Below, in pieces: positions 1 to 7,200 of a stretch of 10,348 bases of DNA (positions are counted from its first letter, which is position 1; each line of letters begins with the position of its first letter). The notes under the pieces are model-generated. The model had not been told where the DNA came from. It did not search any database and saw only the letters and a program-made list of their open reading frames with translations. A program made the translations under genes and the position numbers. The DNA comes from Bacteroidales bacterium H3 (GTDB lineage: Bacteria; Bacteroidota; Bacteroidia; Bacteroidales; Muribaculaceae): contig DAAN01000001.1 of assembly GCA_001701135.1 (NCBI GenBank), positions 1-10,348 on the forward strand, in the 5' to 3' direction.

Positions 1-20
1 GCGGCTTTCCAGCCGCCGTA
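1..20. repeat. Hairpin repeat, left-edge copy (inverted relative to the right edge)
   Basis: The first 20 bases are the exact reverse complement of bases 10327-10346. The unit folds on itself: GCGGCT at 1-6 pairs with AGCCGC at 11-16 around a 4-base loop, and the stem may extend past the window edge. It lies about 50 bases beyond the leuS stop codon, where a terminator would be expected. On the minus strand, however, the T-run comes before the hairpin, and what follows it is outside the window. The call is therefore a dispersed hairpin repeat that might also act as a leuS terminator. Confidence 0.6.
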
Positions 21-34
21 AAAATCACTATCTT

Positions 35-47
35 CAGCCGCCGTAGA
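35..47. repeat. Partial second copy of the hairpin repeat
   Basis: CAGCCGCCGTAGA at 35-47 matches 13 of 13 bases of the corresponding part of the right-edge repeat (reverse strand). Eleven of those bases (CAGCCGCCGTA) also match positions 10-20, giving a direct repeat with a 25-base period. It carries only one hairpin arm, so GCGGCT at 1-6 could pair with the arm at 11-16 or with the one at 36-41. It lies in the non-coding stretch after leuS. Confidence 0.5.
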
Positions 48-68
48 AAATTAGGGTTTCAGTCGGGG

Positions 69-2936
69 TCAGGCGAGGACGATGTTGACGATTTTGTTGG
101 GGACGACGATGACTTTGCGGAGGGTTTTGCCCTCGAGCCATTTGGCGGCCTCGGGTGCGCCGAGAGCCAGTTTCTCTACCTCGTCGGCGGGGAGGCCGGG
201 CGCCACGGAGAGCATGAAACGGGTCTTGCCGTTGAAGCTCACGGGCATTTTCACCTGCGATTCCTTGAGGTATTCCTCGTTCCATGCCGGCCACGGCGCA
301 TCGCACACGCTGCCGCTGAATGAAGTCTCTCCGGTGGATTCTGCACAGGCGTTATCCCCGCAGGCGGTCTCCCCGGCGGCGGAATCTCCGGCGGCGGCGA
401 GCTGATTGTGGGCAGCCAGGTCATGCCAGAGCTGTTCTGCCATGTGGGGTGCGAAGGGGGCGAGGAGCACCACGATGGGTGCGAGCGCCTCGGCGCTGTG
501 GCAGTTGAGTTTCGCCAGGTCGTTGATGCAGATCATGAAAGCTGCCACCGATGTATTGTAGGAGAAGTTCTCGATGTCACCTGTAACCTTCTTGATGAGG
601 GTGTGGACGGCCTTGAGCGCTTCGGCCGATGCCTTTTCGTCGGTGACGAGCCACTGATCACCTTTCCAGAAGAGACCCCAGAACTTGCGCAGGAAGCGGT
701 TCACGCCGTCGATGCCGTTGGTGTCCCACGGTTTCGACTGCTCCACGGGGCCGAGGAACATCTCGTAGAGGCGCAGCGTGTCGGCGCCGTAGCGTTCGAT
801 GATGTCGTCGGGGTTGACCACATTGAACATCGACTTGGACATCTTCTCCACGGCCCAGCCGCACACATACTCGCCACTGTCGTCGAGGATGAATTCCGCG
901 TCGGCATAGTCGGGACGCCAGCGGCGGAAAGCGTCGAGGTCGAGGCGGTCGTTGCTGACGATGTTCACGTCGACATGGATGGGGGTGGTGTCGTATTCAT
1001 CCTTCTTCTGCAGGGTGACGAAGGTGTTGGTGTCCTTGATGCGGTAGACGAAGTTGGAGCGGCCCTGGATCATGCCCTGGTTGACGAGCTTGCGGAAAGG
1101 CTCGTCGCAGACCACCTTGCCCAGGTCGTAAAGGAATTTGTTCCAGAAACGGGAATAGATCAGGTGGCCGGTGGCATGCTCGGTGCCACCCACGTAGAGG
1201 TCCACCTGCTGCCAGTAGCCGTTGGCCTCGGGCGACACCAGCTCATTGCCGTTGTGCGGATCCATGTAGCGCAGATAGTAGGCCGACGAGCCTGCGAAAC
1301 CGGGCATGGTGTTCAGCTCCAGGGGATACCCCTCGGGGGTGCACCAGTTTTTGGCGCGGCCCAGGGGCGGCTCGCCCGTCTCGGTGGGGAGATACTTGTC
1401 GATTTCGGGCAGCAGCAGCGGCAGGGAGTCGGCGGGGAGCATGTGGGGCACCCCGTCCTTGTAATATACCGGGAAAGGCTCGCCCCAATAGCGCTGACGC
1501 GAGAAGATGGCGTCGCGCAGGCGGTAGTTCACCTTCACGCGGCCCAGCCCCTCGGCTTCGATGAATTTCTTTGTTTTGGCGATAGCCTCCTTCACGGTGA
1601 GGCCGTTGAGGTCGAGGCGGTCCGATGCAGAGTTGATCATGCGGCCCTCCTTGGCGTCGAAACTCTCCTCGGAGACGTCGGCGCCCTCGATCAGGGGAAC
1701 GATGGGGAGGTCGAACTTGCGGGCGAAGGCGTAGTCGCGCGAGTCGTGGGCGGGCACGGCCATGATGGCGCCAGTGCCGTAACCGGCCAGCACATAGTCG
1801 CTGACCCACACGGGAATCTCCTTGCCGGTGAGGGGGTTCACGGCATAGGCGCCGGTAAACACGCCCGACACCTTGCGGTCGGCGATGCGCTCGCGTTCGG
1901 TCTTATGCTTGATTTCGTCGCGATAAGCCTCCACGGCGGCTTTCTGCTCCGGCGTGGTGATCATGTCGACATATTTGCTCTCGGGAGCGAGCACCATGAA
2001 AGTGACGCCAAACACCGTGTCGGCGCGGGTGGTGAACACCGTCATCGCAACGTCGGTGCCGGCCACCTTGAACTGCAGCTCGGCGCCCTCCGAGCGCCCG
2101 ATCCAGTTGCGCTGCGTCTCCTTGATGGAGTCGGACCATTCCAGACGGTCCAGACCGTCGAGCAGGCGCTGGGCGTAGGCGCTCACGCGCAGACACCACT
2201 GGTACATCAGTTTCTGCTCCACGGGGTAGCCGCCGCGGATCGACACGCCTTCCGACACCTCGTCGTTGGCGAGCACGGTGCCGAGTTTGGGGCACCAGTT
2301 CACCATGGTGTTGCCCAGATAGGCAATGCGGTAGTTCATCAGAGTGTCGCTGCGCTGCTTCTCGTCCATGGCCTTCCACTCCGCGGCGGTGAAGTGCAGC
2401 GGGCGGGTCTGGGCGGCGTGGATCCCCTCGGAGCCATGCTCCTCGAAATGCTTCACCAGGTCGGCCACGGGGAGCGCCTTGCCGGCAGCCGTATCGTAGT
2501 AGTGGTTGAACATCTCGGTGAAAGCCCACTGCGTCCAGTGGTAATAGCCGGGGTCGCATGTGCGGATCTCGCGGTCCCAGTCGTAGCAGAAACCGATGCG
2601 GTCGAGCTGCGAGTGGTAGCGTGCGATATTCTCCGAGGTGGTTTTCTCGGGGTGCTGGCCGGTCTGGATGGCATACTGCTCGGCGGGGAGGCCATAGGCG
2701 TCATAGCCCATGGGGTGGAGCACATTGAAGCCGTTGAGGCGTTTGTAGCGCGCGAAAATGTCGCTGGCGATGTAGCCTAAGGGGTGACCCACATGCAGGC
2801 CCGCTCCCGAGGGATAGGGAAACATGTCGAGGACATAAAATTTCGGCCTTTCGGGGTCGATGTCGGTGTGGTATACCTTGTTGTCTTTCCAGAAGCGCTG
2901 CCAGCGCGATTCTATCTCTTTATGATTGTACTCCAT
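69..2936 (-). CDS. leuS: Leucyl-tRNA synthetase
   Basis: A cytoplasmic class I aminoacyl-tRNA synthetase that charges tRNA-Leu with leucine using ATP. At 955 residues it is longer than the E. coli enzyme (about 860) but near the length usual in Bacteroidetes. Visible hallmarks are the HIGH motif as HVGH (residues 48-51) after FPYPSGAGL, and a CP1 editing domain with TTRADT (302-307) and the conserved Asp in PAHD (D398). The catalytic loop KMSKS is at 698-702, in [11 protein letters not shown]. An anticodon-binding helical domain (about 735-840) and a C-terminal tRNA-binding domain ending [13 protein letters not shown] follow. Residues about 838-879 hold a low-complexity insertion where E. coli has about 11 residues; part of it is a pentapeptide repeat (see findings). 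The start ATG at 2934-2936 precedes EYNHKEIE, a normal LeuRS N-terminus, with no Shine-Dalgarno. It lies 90 bp downstream of nadA with no visible promoter between, so co-transcription is inferred. Confidence 0.98.
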   Translation of the reverse strand: MEYNHKEIESRWQRFWKDNKVYHTDIDPERPKFYVLDMFPYPSGAGLHVGHPLGYIASDIFARYKRLNGFNVLHPMGYDAYGLPAEQYAIQTGQHPEKTTSENIARYHSQLDRIGFCYDWDREIRTCDPGYYHWTQWAFTEMFNHYYDTAAGKALPVADLVKHFEEHGSEGIHAAQTRPLHFTAAEWKAMDEKQRSDTLMNYRIAYLGNTMVNWCPKLGTVLANDEVSEGVSIRGGYPVEQKLMYQWCLRVSAYAQRLLDGLDRLEWSDSIKETQRNWIGRSEGAELQFKVAGTDVAMTVFTTRADTVFGVTFMVLAPESKYVDMITTPEQKAAVEAYRDEIKHKTERERIADRKVSGVFTGAYAVNPLTGKEIPVWVSDYVLAGYGTGAIMAVPAHDSRDYAFARKFDLPIVPLIEGADVSEESFDAKEGRMINSASDRLDLNGLTVKEAIAKTKKFIEAEGLGRVKVNYRLRDAIFSRQRYWGEPFPVYYKDGVPHMLPADSLPLLLPEIDKYLPTETGEPPLGRAKNWCTPEGYPLELNTMPGFAGSSAYYLRYMDPHNGNELVSPEANGYWQQVDLYVGGTEHATGHLIYSRFWNKFLYDLGKVVCDEPFRKLVNQGMIQGRSNFVYRIKDTNTFVTLQKKDEYDTTPIHVDVNIVSNDRLDLDAFRRWRPDYADAEFILDDSGEYVCGWAVEKMSKSMFNVVNPDDIIERYGADTLRLYEMFLGPVEQSKPWDTNGIDGVNRFLRKFWGLFWKGDQWLVTDEKASAEALKAVHTLIKKVTGDIENFSYNTSVAAFMICINDLAKLNCHSAEALAPIVVLLAPFAPHMAEQLWHDLAAHNQLAAAGDSAAGETACGDNACAESTGETSFSGSVCDAPWPAWNEEYLKESQVKMPVSFNGKTRFMLSVAPGLPADEVEKLALGAPEAAKWLEGKTLRKVIVVPNKIVNIVLA
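321..395 (-). repeat. 15-bp tandem repeat within leuS (pentapeptide repeat)
   Basis: Read on the minus strand, five consecutive 15-base units encode [20 protein letters not shown] and the diverged TGETS (LeuRS residues 848-872). The first two units differ little at the DNA level (GCCGCCGGAGATTCC and GCCGCCGGGGAGACC), which suggests expansion by slippage while keeping the reading frame. The array lies in a linker between the anticodon-binding helices (ending HMAEQLW) and the APWPAW motif. That surface-loop position probably tolerates length change. Confidence 0.75.
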
Positions 2937-2960
2937 GATGGGGTGTTGGTTTAAAGTTGA

Positions 2961-3026
2961 GGGTTTAAGGTTTAAAAGCCTGCGGTTTAAGGTTTAAAAG
3001 CCTGCGGTTGAGGGTTTAGAGGCCTG
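2961..3026 (-). repeat. 22-bp tandem repeat, three copies, in the nadA-leuS gap
   Basis: On the minus strand the unit begins CAGGCTTTTAAACC and continues TTAAACCG. Copies lie at 3005-3026 (4 differences from the next copy), 2983-3004, and 2961-2982 (identical to the middle copy except for the last base). A partial, decayed copy (TCAACTTTAAACC) follows at 2948-2960. The array starts right after the nadA stop codon and fills most of the 90-bp space before the leuS start. It is AT-rich and contains recurring TTAAACC heptamers. No TAnnTTTG promoter element is visible in it, so it probably forms the untranslated leader of leuS within a nadA-leuS transcript. Confidence 0.85.
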
Positions 3027-3965
3027 TTATTTGCTCATGGCGAGCATGCGCTCTATGGGGCGGATGGCGCGGGCGGCCACCTCCTCGTCGACATGAATCT
3101 CGGGCGAGAGGTCGCGCAGACAGTCGCGCAGCTTCTCCAGGGTGTTGAGCTTCATGTAGCTGCAGTTGTTGCAGGCGCATCCGGCTTGCTCGGGGGGCGC
3201 GGCGATGAATGTCTTGTCGGGGCAGCTCTGGCGCATCTTGTGCAGGATGCCGCTCTCGGTGGCCACGATAAACTCGCGTGCGGGGCTTTCCTGGGCATAT
3301 TTCAGCAGCGAGGCGGTGCTCCCCACATGGTCGGCCAGCAGCGTCACGGCCTTCTTGCACTCGGGGTGGACGAGCAGCTTGGCCTCGGGGTGCTCCCGTT
3401 TGAGGCGGATGATGGCGTCGAGCGAGAACTGTTCATGCACATGGCACGCACCGTCCCAGAGCAGCATCTTCCGGCCCGTCTCCGAGTTGATGTAGTTGCC
3501 GAGATTGCGGTCGGGACCGAAGATGATCTTTTCGTCGGGAGGGAGCGCCTCCACGATCTGCCGGGCGTTGGACGATGTCACCACCACATCGGTCAGCGCC
3601 TTCACGGCGGCCGAGGTGTTGACATAGCTTACCACCGTGTGGCCCGGATGAGCCTTGACGAAAGCCTCGAACTCGGGGGCGGGGCAGCTGTCGGCCAGCG
3701 AGCATCCGGCCTCGATGTCGGGCACCAGCACCGTCTTGTCGGGGCAGAGGATTTTGGCGGTCTCGCCCATGAAGTGCACGCCGCAGAGCACAATCACGCG
3801 GTTGGGGAGCGTGCGGGCTTTCTGCGCCAGGGCGAGTGAGTCGCCGACCACGTCGGCTATGTCCTGGATCTCGCCGTCGGTATAGTAATGGGCCATGATG
3901 GCGGCGTCGCGCTCGGCTTTGAGCCGGCGGATTTCGTCGATAAGGGCCTTGTTGTCGTTCTGCAT
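3027..3965 (-). CDS. nadA: Quinolinate synthase A
   Basis: Catalyses condensation of iminoaspartate (made by L-aspartate oxidase NadB) with dihydroxyacetone phosphate to give quinolinate in de novo NAD biosynthesis. It is a cytoplasmic [4Fe-4S] enzyme. The 312-residue length is normal. Family features are MAHYYTDGEIQDIADVVGDSL near the N-terminus (residues 24-44), VLCGVHFMGETAKIL (59-73), PDIEAGCSLADSCP (82-95), FGPDRNLGNYI (149-159) and WDGACHVHE (170-178). PECKKAV and a C-terminal GCACNNCSYMKLNTLEKL (262-279) complete the set. By family alignment the three cluster ligands should be C88, C174 and C268. The start ATG at 3963-3965 gives MQNDNKALIDEIRRLKAERDA, a usual N-terminus. A promoter lies just upstream, and leuS follows 90 bp downstream. 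nadB and nadC are not in the window. Confidence 0.97.
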   Translation of the reverse strand: MQNDNKALIDEIRRLKAERDAAIMAHYYTDGEIQDIADVVGDSLALAQKARTLPNRVIVLCGVHFMGETAKILCPDKTVLVPDIEAGCSLADSCPAPEFEAFVKAHPGHTVVSYVNTSAAVKALTDVVVTSSNARQIVEALPPDEKIIFGPDRNLGNYINSETGRKMLLWDGACHVHEQFSLDAIIRLKREHPEAKLLVHPECKKAVTLLADHVGSTASLLKYAQESPAREFIVATESGILHKMRQSCPDKTFIAAPPEQAGCACNNCSYMKLNTLEKLRDCLRDLSPEIHVDEEVAARAIRPIERMLAMSK

Positions 3966-3993
3966 AATATCGGGCGTTTCAACAATTTGGATG

Positions 3994-4025
3994 CAAAATT
4001 ACGAAAAATCCGCCGATAAGTAAAA
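3994..4025 (-). promoter_or_regulatory. Promoter of nadA(-leuS)
   Basis: On the minus strand TAATTTTG (4001-3994) matches the Bacteroidetes -7 consensus TAnnTTTG. A weak -33-like TTTTA lies at 4025-4021, 19 bases upstream; it is not a good match to TTTG. Transcription would start about 20 bases before the nadA ATG, giving a short leader. The site lies just downstream of two terminator hairpins, as expected for a new transcription unit. Confidence 0.65.
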
Positions 4026-4050
4026 GTTTAAAAATAAATTATCCTAAAAG

Positions 4051-4075
4051 TGCCCCCGCCGGAGCGGAAAGGGCA
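4051..4075 (-). terminator. Second (distal) terminator-like hairpin after the LRR gene
   Basis: On the minus strand TGCCC pairs with GGGCA (5 bp). After a 3-base TTT bulge on the 5' arm, CCGC pairs with GCGG around a TCCG tetraloop. CTTTT follows. It comes directly after the stronger terminator at 4077-4115 and may act as a backup. The T-tract is short, so its strength is uncertain. Confidence 0.5.
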
Positions 4076-4076
4076 T

Positions 4077-4115
4077 AAAAAACCGCGCACCTACACTCAA
4101 CGTGCGGGGGCGCGG
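4077..4115 (-). terminator. Intrinsic terminator of the BspA-like gene
   Basis: On the minus strand CCGCGC (4115-4110) pairs with GCGCGG (4088-4083) and is followed at once by TTTTTT (4082-4077). An inner CAC/GTG pairing with a bulge is an alternative fold. It lies about 120 bases after the stop codon of the large LRR gene and upstream of the nadA promoter, so it separates the two units. Confidence 0.8.
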
Positions 4116-4234
4116 CAAATATTCACTTATCTTTAATTCAGGAACATTTATTATTAAACAAGCTCTTAGTTGACTTACATAAGGTATATTTACTAATTAC
4201 AATGAGAATGCTTGTGATTGGCGGATGCTCCGGA
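4116..4234 (-). other. 3' untranslated region of the BspA-like gene
   Basis: An AT-rich stretch between the LRR gene stop codon (4235-4237) and its terminator. I see no gene, strong hairpin or repeat here. Confidence 0.6.
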
Positions 4235-7200
4235 TTACAGCGTGTAGACTGTCTTGGAGGTGCCGGCGGGGGTAACGCGCAGATAGAGCGTGCCGGGCTG
4301 CGGATCTTTCACCTCCACACCGCGCAGGTCGTACCAGCGCACCTGCGAGGGGTCGAAACCGGTGCCGGCGGCGCCGTCGGCTGTCACATCCTCCACGCCG
4401 GTTACGCTGCCGAGGGTGGCCTCAACGGGAGCTTCGGCAATCATCCAGCGGTCGGGACCGGGGTTGACCGAACGGGGCACCTTGATGTAGACGCGCGGGG
4501 TGAAGTTCACCGAATGATCGTGGCGGGTGGCCACATCGTAGGTGTCGGTCAGGGTGATGGTGCCGGTGGCGGGGCTTGCCTCCACGCCGTCGCCTGCGGC
4601 GCACTGGGGGCAGTGGGTGTCGTGGGCGCAGGCGATGTCGCCGTCGAAGTGCAGCACGGTTTCGGGATACCGGTCCCAGGCGGCGCGGGCGCTGTTCTCG
4701 CCGGGAGCGGTCCAGGGGCCTATGCCGAGGTCGCGGCGCAGGGCTATCACAAAGTCGTCGGCCGTGAGTTCACCCTGGGTGTAGCCCATGGCTGAGGCGT
4801 CGAGGTTGTTGATGGTGATGCGTGCGGTGTAGGGCACCAGCAGCTCCCCTTCGTCGTTGATGTTGTGGGCGTCATACTCCTCGGCGTCGAGAGTCTGCCT
4901 GATGTGGTCGGCGAAACCGACGCTGATGGAGGCCGACATGGCGGGCACGTCGGGCATCGACACCACGGGGGAGCCGAAAGTGCCGCGTGAGCGCGAGGTC
5001 ACCACCGTCTGGTAGCGCTTGTCGGGGTTGGTCTTGTCGATGAGGTTTACCTTGCCCGAGGGGCTTGCGCTGGTGTTTACGATATTGATCTTGCCCACGG
5101 TGGTGGAGTTGGCGGGGTCGGTGACATCTTTCACTTCCACACCCGAGAGCACCATTTCGGTGGTGTAGTAGGAGCTGTTTACAGGGCGGTAGCGGTACCG
5201 GTGCTTCATCACCTCGGGATTGGTCATGTTGTATTCCACCATGTAGGATGACGGGCGTGCGGTGGCGCCGAGACTGAAGTCGGTGTCGGCCTTCACGTCG
5301 TCGGTGGTGTAGATGCCCTGGAAATAGGGGGAGGGGAGAGCCATGGCGGTGTAGACCGTGGTGGAGGGCGACACCACATTCTTCAGGGTGCGGTTCTCGG
5401 TGTGGTAGCGCAGGCCGGTGGCTTCGTCTACCTCGTAGTTGTCGTTGTTGACCAGCTCGGTGTAGTCGTAGCCCTCGATCTCGCCATGGTAGCGGTAGGT
5501 TGAGGGCACCTTGGCCGCATCGTTGAGGTCGGGCGAGTCAAACTTGTCGACAAGGCAGAACCAGCTGAGGAATCTTGTGGCGGTGTTCAGCTCCTTGCGT
5601 TTCTCGGTCACGGGATCGTAGATGAGCTTCGCTCCCTGGGCCATATACTCCGTCTGGTAGATGTTGTTGTTCTTGTCGGCGAGATAGAAGAAGTCGCCCT
5701 GGAAAGCGTTGGGTTTGCCGTTGAGGGTCACATCCACCTCGATGTCGCCGGTTGTGGGGTTCTTCTCGGGCTTGGAGAAGATCAGGTCGGCGATGAGCAC
5801 GTTGCCGCCGGTGGCTTCGCGGTAGATCTTCATCTTAGTGGGGCCGTTGGCGTTGAGGTCGCTGAGGTTCACATCCCAGCGGAGAGTCACGGTGTAGTGG
5901 TTGACATTCATCTCGGGGTCGAAAGTCGAGAAGATGTCGCCGGTGAGGTTGCACTGCGGCTCCTTCATCTCGTCGATGGTGAAGAGCTGGCCGTAGCCGG
6001 CCTCGAGATATTTCCACTTCTCGCCGCGGCGTACCATCAGCCTCGATTTCTCGGGTGTGGCCTTTATGTCGAGAGTGGTGCCGTTGAAGGGATAGGGTTT
6101 CTCCTCATATTTGAACATGGTGCGGTCGCCGCGTTCCTGCGAGGTGGAGCCTGTCTGGTAAAGCTCCACCACATCGGTGGCGTAGCTGTAGGAGATGGCC
6201 TCGAGGGGCGCGCCCGAGATGTCGCAGCCATAGAGATGGAAGTAGGGGGCGGTGGCGGGGTACACTATCGACTGCACAGAGGTGGCGCCGAAAAGGTATC
6301 CTTTACCAATATAATTGCTGGTTACAGTGTTGCCGGCCATCCCCTCCAGACCCTGATAGGGGAGGGTGAGCGATTTCAGCGAGGTGCAGTTGCGGAATGC
6401 GTTCTGACCGAGATTGCTCTTGCCAAGATAGGGGAATGCTTTCAGTTGCGGGCAGTCCATGAAAGCACCCACGCCTACGAGATCTACGTAATCCCCTTCG
6501 GGGCAGATGAAATCGGTGAAAGCGGGGAGATTGAAGAATGCGTTATTTCCTATGGTGTTGACATGGCCGGTGGAGATGAACGACTGGAGCGAACTGCAAT
6601 CCATAAAGCAGCGGTCGTTGATGGAGAGATCTTCCGCATCGGATGTAACGGTGACCAGATTCCGGCAATATTCGAATGTCTCCGAACCAATATACTGCAA
6701 CGACCGGGGGAAAGCCACGGTGGTGAGTCCATCACAATACTGGAACGCGCCACTTTCGATTCGTTCGAGACCTTCGTTAAACTTCAGTTTAGTCAGTTTG
6801 GAGTCGCGCATAAAAGCATTGCCGCCGATGGTGCGGAGCGAGGAGGGGAAGTTGATCTCCGAGAGGTTGACGCAGTCGGCGAAAGCGGCGGAGCCGATCA
6901 TCTCGATGTCGTCGGGGAGTGTCACTTTCGTCAGCTGTTTGCTGCTTGAGAAGCAGTTGAAGGGAACCTCGCCGATGCCGGCGGGGTAATCGAGGGTCTC
7001 CAGACCGGAGGAGGCGAAACATGTACCGCCGATCCTCTCCAGAGCGGGGCTCCACTTGATTGTCTTCAGGGAGGAGTTGTAATTGAAACAGTAGTTATCT
7101 AACTTTTTCAACCCCTTGCCGAGGTCGATATTCACGATACCCCGGCAATTATTGAACGTGGATTGGGGAAGCGATTCCATATAATCGGGAATGGTGACCG

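Noticed and set aside
408..2780. 790-codon open frame on the plus strand, antisense to leuS
   Set aside because: It lies entirely opposite a clear leuS with all its catalytic motifs. The translation is rich in V, G, H and E with no recognisable domain, as expected for the reverse frame of a GC-rich gene.
2961..3026. 22-bp repeats as a CRISPR array
   Set aside because: The units are directly adjacent with no spacers, and no cas gene is present.
3093..3839. 248-codon plus-strand frame antisense to nadA
   Set aside because: A shadow of nadA, with compositional bias only and no recognisable motif.
4202..4795. 197-codon plus-strand frame overlapping the end of the LRR gene
   Set aside because: Gly/Ala/Val/His-rich, no recognisable domain, and opposite a well-supported coding frame.
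5897..6949. 350-codon plus-strand frame antisense to the LRR gene
   Set aside because: It repeats the reverse image of the LRR pattern. The sense frame has a signal peptide and a coherent repeat structure.
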